From GCA-2861595 sp035536185 (GTDB taxonomy: Bacteria; Actinomycetota; Acidimicrobiia; Acidimicrobiales; GCA-2861595), in contig DATLOM010000055.1 of the NCBI GenBank assembly GCA_035536185.1, positions 5,087 through 69,086 on the forward strand: a DNA stretch of 64,000 nucleotides, written 5' to 3'. The notes beneath the pieces are model-generated. The model searched no databases. It was given only the letters and a program-made list of their open reading frames with translations, and was not told where the DNA came from. Below are positions 51,696-59,075 of the stretch, piece by piece. The position numbers and the translations under genes were made by a program. The number at the start of each line of letters is the position of its first letter. The first letter of the stretch is position 1.

Positions 51696-52725
51696 TGACG
51701 ATCTCGTACGCGTGCACCTGGTCGACCACCCGTTGCAGCATCCCGGGATCGGTTTGAGGCAGAACGCCGTGTCCCAGGTTGAACACGTGCCCCGTGCCAC
51801 CGCCGGCCTGCAGCACCTTGGCCACCTCGACCTCCACGACCTCTACAGGGGCGAGACAGACGGAGGGGTCGAGGTTGCCCTGCAGGGTCTTGTCCGGCCC
51901 CACCCGCTGTCGAGCGGCATCGAGGGGCACCCGCCAGTCCACACCCACCACGTCGGCGCCGGCGCCGGCCATCAGGCCCAGCAGCTCACCGGTGCCGACA
52001 CCGAAATGGACGCGGGGCACGTCGAGATCCGAAAGGGCGTCGAAGATGCGACGGGTGGCGGGGAGGGCGAAGCGCACGTAGTCGTCGGGCGACAGGGCTC
52101 CGGCCCAACTGTCGAAGAGCTGCACGGCCGCGGCGCCAGCGGCGACCTGTGAGCGCAGTGACGACACGGCGAGGTCGGCCAGGGCGTCGAGCAGCGAGTG
52201 CCACGTCGCCGGGTCCTCCCGCATGAGCGTCTTGGTCAGCGAGTACGTCCGCGTGCCCCTGCCCTCGATGAGGTAGCTGGCCACGGTGAAGGGCGCGCCG
52301 GCGAAGCCGATCAGGGGCACGTCGGTCTCGGCCACCACGGCCCGAACTGTCTCGAGGACGTAGGGCGCGTCCTCCTCCGGCTCGAGCGGGCGCAGCCGTG
52401 CCAGGTCGGCCTTGCTCCTGAACGGCTCCTGCACGACCGGTCCCACACCCGGCACGACCTCGACTCCAAAGCCGATGGCCGCCACCGGGACGACGATGTC
52501 GGAGTAGAGGATGGCGGCGTCGACGCCGTACCGGCGGACAGGTTGCAGGGTTATCTCGGTGGCCAGGTCGGGCTGGCGGATGGCGTCGAGGATGTTGCCC
52601 GTGCCCCGCACGGCTCGGTACTCAGGCAGCGACCTGCCGGCCTGGCGCATGAACCACACAGGGACCACCGGTGTGGGTTGACGCCGGCAGGCGCGGAGAA
52701 AGGGGGCGTCGGCCGGCGGCGGCAT
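51688..52725 (-). CDS. hemE: Uroporphyrinogen decarboxylase HemE
   Basis: Decarboxylates uroporphyrinogen III to coproporphyrinogen III. The signature VPVWFMRQAGRSLPEYR is at residues 20-36, with the second signature GFAGAPFTVASYLIEG near 145 and LGHGVLPQTDPGMLQRVVD at the end. Length 345. First gene of the heme operon, divergent from helD with 60 bases between the two starts. Confidence 0.96.
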   Translation of the reverse strand: MPPPADAPFLRACRRQPTPVVPVWFMRQAGRSLPEYRAVRGTGNILDAIRQPDLATEITLQPVRRYGVDAAILYSDIVVPVAAIGFGVEVVPGVGPVVQEPFRSKADLARLRPLEPEEDAPYVLETVRAVVAETDVPLIGFAGAPFTVASYLIEGRGTRTYSLTKTLMREDPATWHSLLDALADLAVSSLRSQVAAGAAAVQLFDSWAGALSPDDYVRFALPATRRIFDALSDLDVPRVHFGVGTGELLGLMAGAGADVVGVDWRVPLDAARQRVGPDKTLQGNLDPSVCLAPVEVVEVEVAKVLQAGGGTGHVFNLGHGVLPQTDPGMLQRVVDQVHAYEIVSG

Positions 52726-52785
52726 GGTCGCCGACGTTAGGGCCGGGCACCGTAGAATCGCACCTCCCGCTTTCGAGGGGAATGC

Positions 52786-54957
52786 TTGTCCTCACACCCT
52801 GACCTGCCGTCCGAGCAGGCCCACATCGACAGAGCCTACGAGCGCGTTGCCGCCCTGCGCGCCAGCGCCAGCGACCTGTTGGACGCCATATTCCTCCAGC
52901 GGGGCGGGACACCGCAGTCGGTGGCCGAGCGCGACGTCCTCGTGCGCACGACCCTGCACCGGCTCGAGCAACTCGAGCTCGGTTCCGAGTCGTTGTGCTT
53001 CGGGCGCATCGACCGGGCGGACGGTGAGGCCTTCCACATCGGGCGGCTGGCCGTCTCCAGCGAGGACCAGGAGCCGCTGGTGGTCGACTGGCGGGCGCCG
53101 GTGGCCGAGCCGTTCTACCGGGCCACGGGCGTGCACCCGATGGGCCTGTCCCGGCGCCGGCACTTCGCCACCGAGGGACGCCGGCTTCTCGGCATCGAGG
53201 ACGAGGTGTTCGGCGAGGGTGGCGACGAGCTGGCGGTGGCGGGGAGCGGTGCCCTGCTCAGCGCCCTGGAGCGGTCGAGGTCGGGCCGGATGCGCGACAT
53301 CGTGGCGACGGTCCAGCGTGAGCAGGACGAGATCATCAGGGCCGACCTGGCCGGCGTGCTGGTGGTGCAGGGGGGACCGGGAACCGGCAAGACGGCGGTT
53401 GCCCTACACCGCGCCGCCTATCTGCTCTACACCTACCGCTTCCCCCTGGAGCGACAGGGAGTGCTCCTGATCGGCCCGAACCCGGTCTTCCTGCGCTACA
53501 TCGGACAGGTGCTCCCGTCCCTGGGGGAGAGCGGCGTCGCCCTCTCCACCATCGCCGGCCTGGTCCCGGGCGTCCGTGCCCGTGCGGTCGACACCGATGT
53601 GGCGGCCCGGGCCAAGGGAGATGCGCGCATGGCCAAGGTGCTGGCCCGGGCGGTCAAGGACCGCCAGCGGCCGCTGAAGCAATCGGTGCAGGTGGGCTTC
53701 GAGGGGTTCTCGCTGGAGCTCGGAGCCCGCCAGTCCGAGGCGATCGTGGCCTCGGCCCGGCGCCGGCCGGGAGCTCACAACGTGCGTCGCCGGCACGTGG
53801 AGGCGCTGGTGGCCCGGCATCTGCACGAGGAGTACCAGCGGGCATCCGAGCGCCGGCGGCGCACGGGCCTCTGGGTCGACCAGCGGGCCGGCGGGAACGA
53901 CGACGGCCCCGGCGAGGACGACGAGCCGACGGCCCCCGAGGTGGCCGAAGGCGGCCTGAGCCAGGCCGAGCTGTGGTGGCGGCTCCGCCGCCTTCCCTCA
54001 GTCACCGATGCCCTCGATCGCATGTGGCCGCTCCTGATCCCCGAGGAGCTGCTCCACGACCTCTACGGGGCCAAGCCGCTTCTCCGCCTGGCGGGGCGGG
54101 GCATCCTGAGCGACGCCGAGCTGGCTGCTCTCCACCGTCCCCGCAGTTACACGCTGGCCGACATCCCCTGGACGGCGGAGGACCTGCCGCTGCTCGACGA
54201 GGCCCGCGTCCTGCTCGGCGCCCGCACCCGCAGCCGGGCACGCCAGGCGGCCGAGGAGATCCGCTCCTACGGCCACATCGTGGTGGACGAGGCCCAGGAC
54301 CTCACGCCCATGCAGCTGCGCATGCTCGGCCGGCGCTCCATCTCGGGGTCCATGACGGTGGTGGGTGATGTCGCCCAGGCCACCGGCGCCCGGGCACCTT
54401 CGGGTTGGGACGAGATCGTGGCCCATCTACCTCGGCGCCGGCCAGGCCACTACACCGAGCTCAGCGTCAACTACCGAACCCCGGCCGAGATCATGGACTT
54501 CGCCGCGAAGGTGCTGGCCGTGGCCGCTCCCCACTTGAAGCCACCGAGGTCGGTTCGCTCCACAGGAGAGGCACCAGTGATCGTCAAGGCACGTTCCGAC
54601 GAGCTGGCCGAGCGGGTCGCCGCCCTGGCCCACGACGAGACCACGGAGGTGGACGGTGGGACCGTCGCCGTCGTGACCATGCCGTCTCTCCTGGAGGACC
54701 TGGCCGCCGCGCTCGAGGCCAAGGGCGTGCCCTTCTCACGAGCCGACCGCCAGGGCATAGAGGCCCCAGTGACGCTGATCCCGGTGTCGACGGTGAAGGG
54801 CCTCGAGTTCGACTCGGTCGTGGTGGTGGAGCCGGCAGCGATCGTCTCGGGCTCCGCCCAGGGCCTTCGCTCTCTCTACGTCGCCCTGACCCGGGCCACC
54901 CGGAGGCTCACCATCGTCCACGCCGAGCCATTGCCCGAGATGTTGGGGCCCGGATGA
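52786..54957 (+). CDS. HelD-like ATPase (RNA polymerase-recycling UvrD-family helicase)
   Basis: Actinobacterial HelD/HelR-type motor of 723 residues that removes stalled RNA polymerase from DNA and can protect against rifamycins. The N-terminal coiled-coil arm SEQAHIDRAYERVAALRAS is followed by VVDWRAPVAEPFYRATG, typical of HelD; Walker A is GGPGTGKTAVALHRAAYLLY near 198, the Walker B region reads HIVVDEAQDLTPMQ, then VGDVAQATG and the C-terminal VSTVKGLEFDSVVVVEP and YVALTRATRRLTIVH. The TTG start has GAGGGG 5-6 bases upstream. An Arg/Asp-rich loop near 365-385 varies between homologs. Divergent from hemE. Confidence 0.9.
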   Translation: MSSHPDLPSEQAHIDRAYERVAALRASASDLLDAIFLQRGGTPQSVAERDVLVRTTLHRLEQLELGSESLCFGRIDRADGEAFHIGRLAVSSEDQEPLVVDWRAPVAEPFYRATGVHPMGLSRRRHFATEGRRLLGIEDEVFGEGGDELAVAGSGALLSALERSRSGRMRDIVATVQREQDEIIRADLAGVLVVQGGPGTGKTAVALHRAAYLLYTYRFPLERQGVLLIGPNPVFLRYIGQVLPSLGESGVALSTIAGLVPGVRARAVDTDVAARAKGDARMAKVLARAVKDRQRPLKQSVQVGFEGFSLELGARQSEAIVASARRRPGAHNVRRRHVEALVARHLHEEYQRASERRRRTGLWVDQRAGGNDDGPGEDDEPTAPEVAEGGLSQAELWWRLRRLPSVTDALDRMWPLLIPEELLHDLYGAKPLLRLAGRGILSDAELAALHRPRSYTLADIPWTAEDLPLLDEARVLLGARTRSRARQAAEEIRSYGHIVVDEAQDLTPMQLRMLGRRSISGSMTVVGDVAQATGARAPSGWDEIVAHLPRRRPGHYTELSVNYRTPAEIMDFAAKVLAVAAPHLKPPRSVRSTGEAPVIVKARSDELAERVAALAHDETTEVDGGTVAVVTMPSLLEDLAAALEAKGVPFSRADRQGIEAPVTLIPVSTVKGLEFDSVVVVEPAAIVSGSAQGLRSLYVALTRATRRLTIVHAEPLPEMLGPG

Positions 54958-54964
54958 GCCCGGC

Positions 54965-55849
54965 TCAGGCCGAGCGGGCCACGTCGAGGTCGGCGGGGAC
55001 CTGGTAGGCCAGCGGCCGGGACGAGGCGGTGATGCGGGACTTGAAGTCCGAGCCGCCGGCCACGGCGGCGCGGTAGGCGCTGGTGCGGCGGGCGACACGG
55101 CGGCTGCCCGTGCTCACCGGCGCCTGCTCCGGCTCCATCTGCGAGGTGATGCCGTCCTTGAGCAGGATCATGGCCTCGGCCCGCATCTGGGAGATGCGCG
55201 ACGGGCTCACGCCCAGCTCGACGGCCAGCTGCTGCACCGACCGCTCTTCGAAGAAGGAGCCGAGCACCACGTGGCGCAGCCTGTCGGGCAGGGCGGCCAC
55301 GGCATCGAACAGATAGGCCTCCTGCTCACGCTCGAGCAGCACCACATCGGGGCTCTGCTCGTCGGCCGGCAGGAGCCACTCACCGCCGCCCTCGGCGACG
55401 ACCGAGTCGTAGTTCAACACCACCGAGCGGTGGACGTCGTTGGACAGGGCGCCGACCGCTTGCACGGTGACGCCCATGTTCTCCGCCAGCTCGGCCGTCG
55501 TGGGGGCGCGGCCCAGGCCCGCCGTCAGCTCCTCGGTGGCCGACTGCATCCGGCGAGCCTTCGACCGGACCGAGCGGGTGGCCCAGTCGCGGTTGCGGAG
55601 CTCGTCGAGCAGCGCGCCCCGGATACGGGCCGACGCGTAGTGGCTGAAGTTGGTGTGGCGTCCCGGATCGAAGGCCCGAGCGGCCTGCGCCAGCCCCGCC
55701 ATCGCCGCCGAGAGCAGCTCGTCCCGGGCGATGTGGCGTGGGAGCCGTCCCGCCAGGTGGTGGACGGCGCTGTCCACCAGGTTGAGATGCTCCCGCACGA
55801 GTTGCTCTTCCCGTGCCTTCTGGTCCGTGTCGACTGTCGCCCCTTGCAT
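54965..55849 (-). CDS. FliA/WhiG-like sigma factor
   Basis: Group 3 sigma-70 factor of 294 residues. Region 2 has LPRHIARDELLSAAMAGLAQ, FDPGRHTNFSHYASARIRGA and LLDELRNRDWATRSVR; region 3 LTAGLGRAPTTAELAENMGV; region 4 LRHVVLGSFFEERSVQQLAV and LGVSPSRISQMRAEAMILLK. Such factors direct sporulation (WhiG) or flagellar genes (FliA). The C-terminal 60 residues after region 4 are an unusual Arg/Ala/Ser-rich tail. No flagellar or anti-sigma gene is nearby. It diverges from the LuxR regulator gene over a 137-base gap, so both could be co-regulated. Confidence 0.9.
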   Translation of the reverse strand: MQGATVDTDQKAREEQLVREHLNLVDSAVHHLAGRLPRHIARDELLSAAMAGLAQAARAFDPGRHTNFSHYASARIRGALLDELRNRDWATRSVRSKARRMQSATEELTAGLGRAPTTAELAENMGVTVQAVGALSNDVHRSVVLNYDSVVAEGGGEWLLPADEQSPDVVLLEREQEAYLFDAVAALPDRLRHVVLGSFFEERSVQQLAVELGVSPSRISQMRAEAMILLKDGITSQMEPEQAPVSTGSRRVARRTSAYRAAVAGGSDFKSRITASSRPLAYQVPADLDVARSA

Positions 55850-55986
55850 GGGGACAAATGTCGGCGAAAGCCGCGCCGCCGCACATCGGCCGACCGGGCG
55901 ATCTTCGTCTCACCCGTGGCCCTGATTGGCTAGTCAACGACCGGGAAGTCAGCTTGCGGCGGTCCAGGCCCTCCTACAGTTGGCCG

Positions 55987-56676
55987 ATGGACGGCCCCGG
56001 CCCGAGCACCGCCGTGGTCGTCGACGAGTGGCCCCTGGTGAGGGTGGGCATGGTCCAGGCGCTGCACTCGGCGGAGATCTCCGTGGTCGCCCAGACGGGC
56101 GCCGGCGAGGAAGGCGTGCGCCAGGTCAAGGTACGCCAGGCCGGTTACCTGTTGCTCGGGGCCCACGGCGACCTGCCGCCGACGGAGGCGGCGCGGCGGG
56201 CCAAGGCCCTGGCGGTTCCACCGCGGGTGGTCGTCCTGCTCGAGCAGGTGGACCGCGAGGAGCTGGCCCTTCTCGCCGCCGCCGGGGTGGACGGCTTCCT
56301 GGTGCGCTCCGTCCACCCGGCCGAGCTGGCCGCGGCCATCCGCCGGGTGACCAAGGGCGAGCGGGTGGTGGCGGCGCCGCTGGTCTCTCTCCTGGTGGGT
56401 GGTCTCAACCCCGATCGCGAGGCCAAGGACACATCATCCGAGGCGGGCAGTGCCTTGACCCGCAAGGAGCTCGAGGTCCTCTTCCGCCTGGCCGAGGGCC
56501 GCTCGAACCGGGAGATCGCCGAGGTGCTCTTCGTGACACCGGCGACGGTCAAGACCCACCTGGCCCACATCTATGCCAAGCTCGGTGTGGCCGGGCGCCA
56601 GCAGGCCATGGAGCGGGCCGTCGCCCTGGGTCTGTTGCGCTCGGGCCAGGGCCGGGGTGCGAACCCCACCGGGTAG
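55987..56676 (+). CDS. LuxR-type regulator with pseudo-receiver
   Basis: Regulator of 229 residues with a receiver-like N-terminus and a good LuxR helix-turn-helix (LTRKELEVLFRLAEGRSNRE, then VTPATVKTHLAHIYAKLGV). The receiver fold is kept (VVVDEWPLVRVGMVQALHSA, VVVLLEQ, VDGFLVRSVHP), but the phospho-Asp position in YLLLGAHGDLPP is Gly and the conserved Lys is Arg. It therefore cannot be phosphorylated in the normal way and may sense a ligand or act by abundance. ATG 55987. Divergent from the WhiG-like sigma gene. Confidence 0.85.
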   Translation: MDGPGPSTAVVVDEWPLVRVGMVQALHSAEISVVAQTGAGEEGVRQVKVRQAGYLLLGAHGDLPPTEAARRAKALAVPPRVVVLLEQVDREELALLAAAGVDGFLVRSVHPAELAAAIRRVTKGERVVAAPLVSLLVGGLNPDREAKDTSSEAGSALTRKELEVLFRLAEGRSNREIAEVLFVTPATVKTHLAHIYAKLGVAGRQQAMERAVALGLLRSGQGRGANPTG

Positions 56677-56685
56677 CTTGCTCAG

Positions 56686-57033
56686 ATGAACGCCAACTCT
56701 CAGCCGGGCGCCGGCCCGCCGGAGGTGGGACTGGACGAGCTGGCCGAGGCACTGGGCCGGGGGGCCGTGCTCATCGACGTCCGCCTGCCGGAGGAGTACG
56801 AGGACATGCACGTGCCCGGTGCCATCCACATGCCTCTGTCGGAGCTTTCGGCCCGCTCCAACGAGATCCCCCGGAACGAGCGCGTGTACGTGATCTGCGC
56901 GTCAGGCAGCCGAAGCCTGGCCGCCGTCGGCGCCCTCAACCGGGGAGGTTGGGACACGGTGTCGGTGGCCGAGGGCACCAAGGGATGGTTCGCAGCCGGC
57001 CGTCCGGTGGAGTCGGGCGGCCCGGAACGCTGA
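56686..57033 (+). CDS. Rhodanese-like sulfurtransferase domain protein
   Basis: Single rhodanese domain of 115 residues. The active-site loop YVICASGSRS carries the persulfide-forming Cys; the N-terminal strand VLIDVRLPEEYEDMHVPGA and the closing VAEGTKGWFAAGRPV are typical. It probably transfers sulfane sulfur to cyanide, thioredoxin or sulfur-relay partners. The ATG is 9 bases after the LuxR gene, so they are likely co-transcribed. Confidence 0.9.
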   Translation: MNANSQPGAGPPEVGLDELAEALGRGAVLIDVRLPEEYEDMHVPGAIHMPLSELSARSNEIPRNERVYVICASGSRSLAAVGALNRGGWDTVSVAEGTKGWFAAGRPVESGGPER

Positions 57034-57052
57034 GGCCTGGTACCGCTCTTCT

Positions 57053-57214
57053 CTATGGCGACTCGTCGCCGAGCTCCTCGCCGGCCTCCGATTCTCCTTC
57101 GGCCATGAGATCCTGCTCCATACCCTCACGCCGGGTGACCGGGTCATCCTCCGCTGCGGCCGCCTCCTCCCGCACCTCTCGTTCGGTCTCCGCCTCGGGG
57201 TCGCGCTCGCTCAT
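57053..57214 (-). CDS. Small acidic protein, 53 aa
   Basis: Open frame from ATG 57214 to TAG, product MSERDPEAETEREVREEAAA, then AEDDPVTRREGMEQDLMAEG and a short acidic tail. About 40% of residues are Glu or Asp; no hydrophobic segment. The codon bias is like its neighbours and the coding strand shows strong third-position GC, so it is probably a real disordered small protein, but homology cannot be judged. Its start lies 10 bases from the inverted-repeat element. Confidence 0.5.
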   Translation of the reverse strand: MSERDPEAETEREVREEAAAAEDDPVTRREGMEQDLMAEGESEAGEELGDESP

Positions 57215-57223
57215 GGCAGCGTT

Positions 57224-57391
57224 CTAGTGCACCGTCGCCGATATCACCTGCTGCCTCGCCGGCCAGCGATGCCCCTGGCTGCGTTTCTCCTCCTCGAAAG
57301 CCGGCAAGAGGATTCCTTCGTCGTCGCGCCTTGCCAGATGACACCGCTGGCTCGCCGATGCACCCAGGCCATATCAGCGACGGAGCACTAG
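57224..57391. mobile_element. MITE-like 168-bp inverted-repeat element
   Basis: Termini are imperfect inverted repeats of 27 bases: CTAGTGCACCGTCGCCGATA (57224-57243, continuing to 57250) and the reverse complement of CTAGTGCTCCGTCGCTGATA at 57391-57372 (continuing to 57365), with about four mismatches. Partial complementarity continues inward (CGCCGGCCAGCG against CGCTGGCTCGCCG), so the whole element can fold into one long hairpin. No transposase is encoded and no clear target duplication is seen. It fills the divergent interval between the small acidic gene and the PfpI gene, and its right end supplies the GGAG ribosome binding site of the latter. Confidence 0.65.
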
Positions 57392-57394
57392 CCA

Positions 57395-57991
57395 GTGACC
57401 GGGGCGAACATTGCGATCGCGCTGTTCCCCGGCGTCGAGGAGCTGGACTGGGTGGGGCCGTGGGAGGTGCTGTCGGGATGGTCGCGGCAGTGGCCGGGGG
57501 ACGATGTGCGGGTGTTCACCGTTGCCGCCACCCACGACGCCATCACCTGTTCCCAGGGTGCCCGGGTACTCGCCGACTACACCTGGGAGGAGGCGCCGGC
57601 CTACGACCTTCTCATCTGGCCCGGCGGCCCCGGCGTGTGGTCCTTGTTCGACGACGAGGGGATCCGGGAGCGGGTGCGCCGGGCCGCGGCGGCCGACGAG
57701 GTGATCCTGGCCAGCGTGTGCACGGGGTCACTGCTCCTGGCCGACGTGGGCGTGCTCGACGGCCGGCCGGCGACCAGCTACTGGGCGTCGCTGGACGACC
57801 TGGCCGCCCGGGGCACCGACATCGACGTGCGGCGTGAGGATCGTTTCGTCGACGACGGTGACGTGGTCACCGCTTCCGGCGTGTCCGCGGGCATCGACAT
57901 GGCCCTTCACCTGGTCCGCCGCCTCCACTCCGAGGAGCGGGCACGCGAGGTCCGCCGCTTCATCCAGTACGACCCCGAGCCGCCGGTCTGA
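57395..57991 (+). CDS. DJ-1/PfpI family protein
   Basis: Protein of 198 residues with the class I glutamine amidotransferase-like fold. The nucleophile elbow is ASVCTGSLLLADVGVLDGR with Cys near 109; the N-terminal IAIALFPGVEELDWVGPWEV and LIWPGGPGVWSLFDDEGI match the isonitrile hydratase/transcriptional regulator-type subgroup (InhA of Pseudomonas). ASGVSAGIDMALHLVRRL ends the domain. Substrate not known. The GTG start lies 3 bases beyond the inverted-repeat element, whose terminus carries its Shine-Dalgarno. Confidence 0.88.
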   Translation: MTGANIAIALFPGVEELDWVGPWEVLSGWSRQWPGDDVRVFTVAATHDAITCSQGARVLADYTWEEAPAYDLLIWPGGPGVWSLFDDEGIRERVRRAAAADEVILASVCTGSLLLADVGVLDGRPATSYWASLDDLAARGTDIDVRREDRFVDDGDVVTASGVSAGIDMALHLVRRLHSEERAREVRRFIQYDPEPPV

Positions 57992-57993
57992 CC

Positions 57994-58395
57994 GTGGATC
58001 ACGTAGAGCTCACCATCAACACCGGCACCCGGCCCGTCACCGACCTGACCATGGAGATCCGCTCGTTCTGCCAGGAACGGGGGGACGGGCTGTTGAACGT
58101 CTTCGCCCCCCACGCCACCGCCGGTCTCGCCCTGATGGAGCTCGGGTCGGGCTCGGAGCCGGACCTGGCCGATCTGCTCCAGCGCCTCATGCCCCGCGAC
58201 GACCGCTATCGCCACAGCCACGGCTCTCCCGGCCACGGCGCCGATCACCTCTTGCCGGTCCTGATATCGCCTTCCTTGTGCCTCCCGGTCACCGGGGGCC
58301 GGCCCGTCCTCGGCACCTGGCAGAGCCCGGTCCTGGTCGACCTCAACCAGGACAACCCCACCCGCACCGTGCGCCTCAGCTTCCTCCCGGGCTGA
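57994..58395 (+). CDS. YjbQ family protein (UPF0047)
   Basis: Protein of 133 residues from the YjbQ family, for which a secondary thiamine phosphate synthase activity has been reported. Signatures are GLLNVFAPHATAGLALMELG, then HGADHLLPVLISPSLCLPV and the closing LGTWQSPVLVDLNQDNPTRT with His-based metal ligands (HATA, HGADH). The GTG start is 2 bases after the PfpI gene. Its last 20 bases overlap the convergent DUF6457 gene. With thiC far away there is no operon link to thiamine synthesis. Confidence 0.9.
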   Translation: MDHVELTINTGTRPVTDLTMEIRSFCQERGDGLLNVFAPHATAGLALMELGSGSEPDLADLLQRLMPRDDRYRHSHGSPGHGADHLLPVLISPSLCLPVTGGRPVLGTWQSPVLVDLNQDNPTRTVRLSFLPG

Positions 58396-58600
58396 CCACG
58401 GCGCCCTCGACCACCGCGCCGGCGCCGTCGAGGTCCATTCCGGCGCCTGCAGCCCGGCCGACGAGGAAGGTGGCCAGCGGGGCATTCCGGCGCTCGGTGC
58501 CATGAGCCACGACCCTGGCCAGGTCCAGGAGCCTCTCTATCTCTGCCGGCTCGAGGCGGGGGACGCCGAGGGCGTCGGCCACGCCGTCGAGCCACTCCAC
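58376..58600 (-). CDS. DUF6457 protein
   Basis: Helical protein of 74 residues matching DUF6457: EWLDGVADALGVPRLEPAEI, then LLDLARVVAHGTERRNAPLA and TFLVGRAAGAGM. Members are often encoded with molybdenum-cofactor or formate dehydrogenase genes, from memory. Here it follows grdA by 10 bases on the same strand. GTG start. The biochemical function is unknown; the pairing with a selenoprotein gene is unusual because some formate dehydrogenases are also selenoproteins. Confidence 0.75.
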   Translation of the reverse strand: MEWLDGVADALGVPRLEPAEIERLLDLARVVAHGTERRNAPLATFLVGRAAGAGMDLDGAGAVVEGAVVSPGGS

Positions 58601-58610
58601 CGGTGCCGGC

Positions 58611-59075
58611 TCAGCCGTCTACCGGGCGGGAGCGGATCTCCTCGATGGCCGCGTTTATGCCGTCGCCGTCGAGGATGTCGGCCATGACGCCGATCTGGCT
58701 GTCCCACACCTCGGGCGGCACGTCGGCCTGAACGTCCCCGTGGAGGACGTGGAAGACATCGAGACCCAACTGGGTCCCGGCCAATGGGCCTGCATATGTG
58801 GGATCCCCGATCCTGACGGTCTCGGCGGCCATTCCTGCGCTCTCGGGATCGGGAGCACCGATGATCACCACCAAACCGTCACGACCGTGGGACTCCGCCA
58901 GCCGGAGGATCGCCTCCTGGCTGCGCAGGTCCATGGCACCGGACGCCGTTCAGACGAAGCACTCCGTCGCGGTGAACGCCACGGTGGCCCCGGCCGCTTC
59001 GGCGCAGGCGGCGATGGCGGGCCCGGAGACTCCGTCGCGCTCACCCAGGGCGACCACGGTCTTTCCTTGGAGCAT
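58611..59075 (-). CDS. grdA: Glycine/sarcosine/betaine reductase selenoprotein A (GrdA), UGA-encoded Sec
   Basis: Small redox carrier of glycine reductase that takes the carboxymethyl group from GrdB and passes it on to the acetyl-phosphate-forming component. Read through an in-frame TGA at 58952-58950 the product is 154 residues: LQGKTVVALGERDGVSGPAI, then TATECFV-Sec42-TASGAMDL, and further IIGAPDPESAGMAAETVRIG, DPTYAGPLAGTQLGLDVFHV and DSQIGVMADILD, matching GrdA end to end including Cys39-x-x-Sec42. ATG 59075 has a GGAGG site 7 bases upstream. Without recoding, only a fragment from ATG 58934 would be called. DUF6457 follows in the operon. GrdB, GrdC/D and sel genes are absent from the window. 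Confidence 0.9.
58929..58944 (-). other. Candidate SECIS hairpin in grdA
   Basis: Beginning 6 bases after the UGA, the mRNA can form GUCC-GGUGCCAU-GGAC, with flanking GC pairs possible and a GGU in the loop, which is the kind of short hairpin bacterial SelB needs just downstream of UGA. An alternative pairing (GGU with ACC around GCCAUGG) also exists. The assignment is by eye. Confidence 0.3.
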
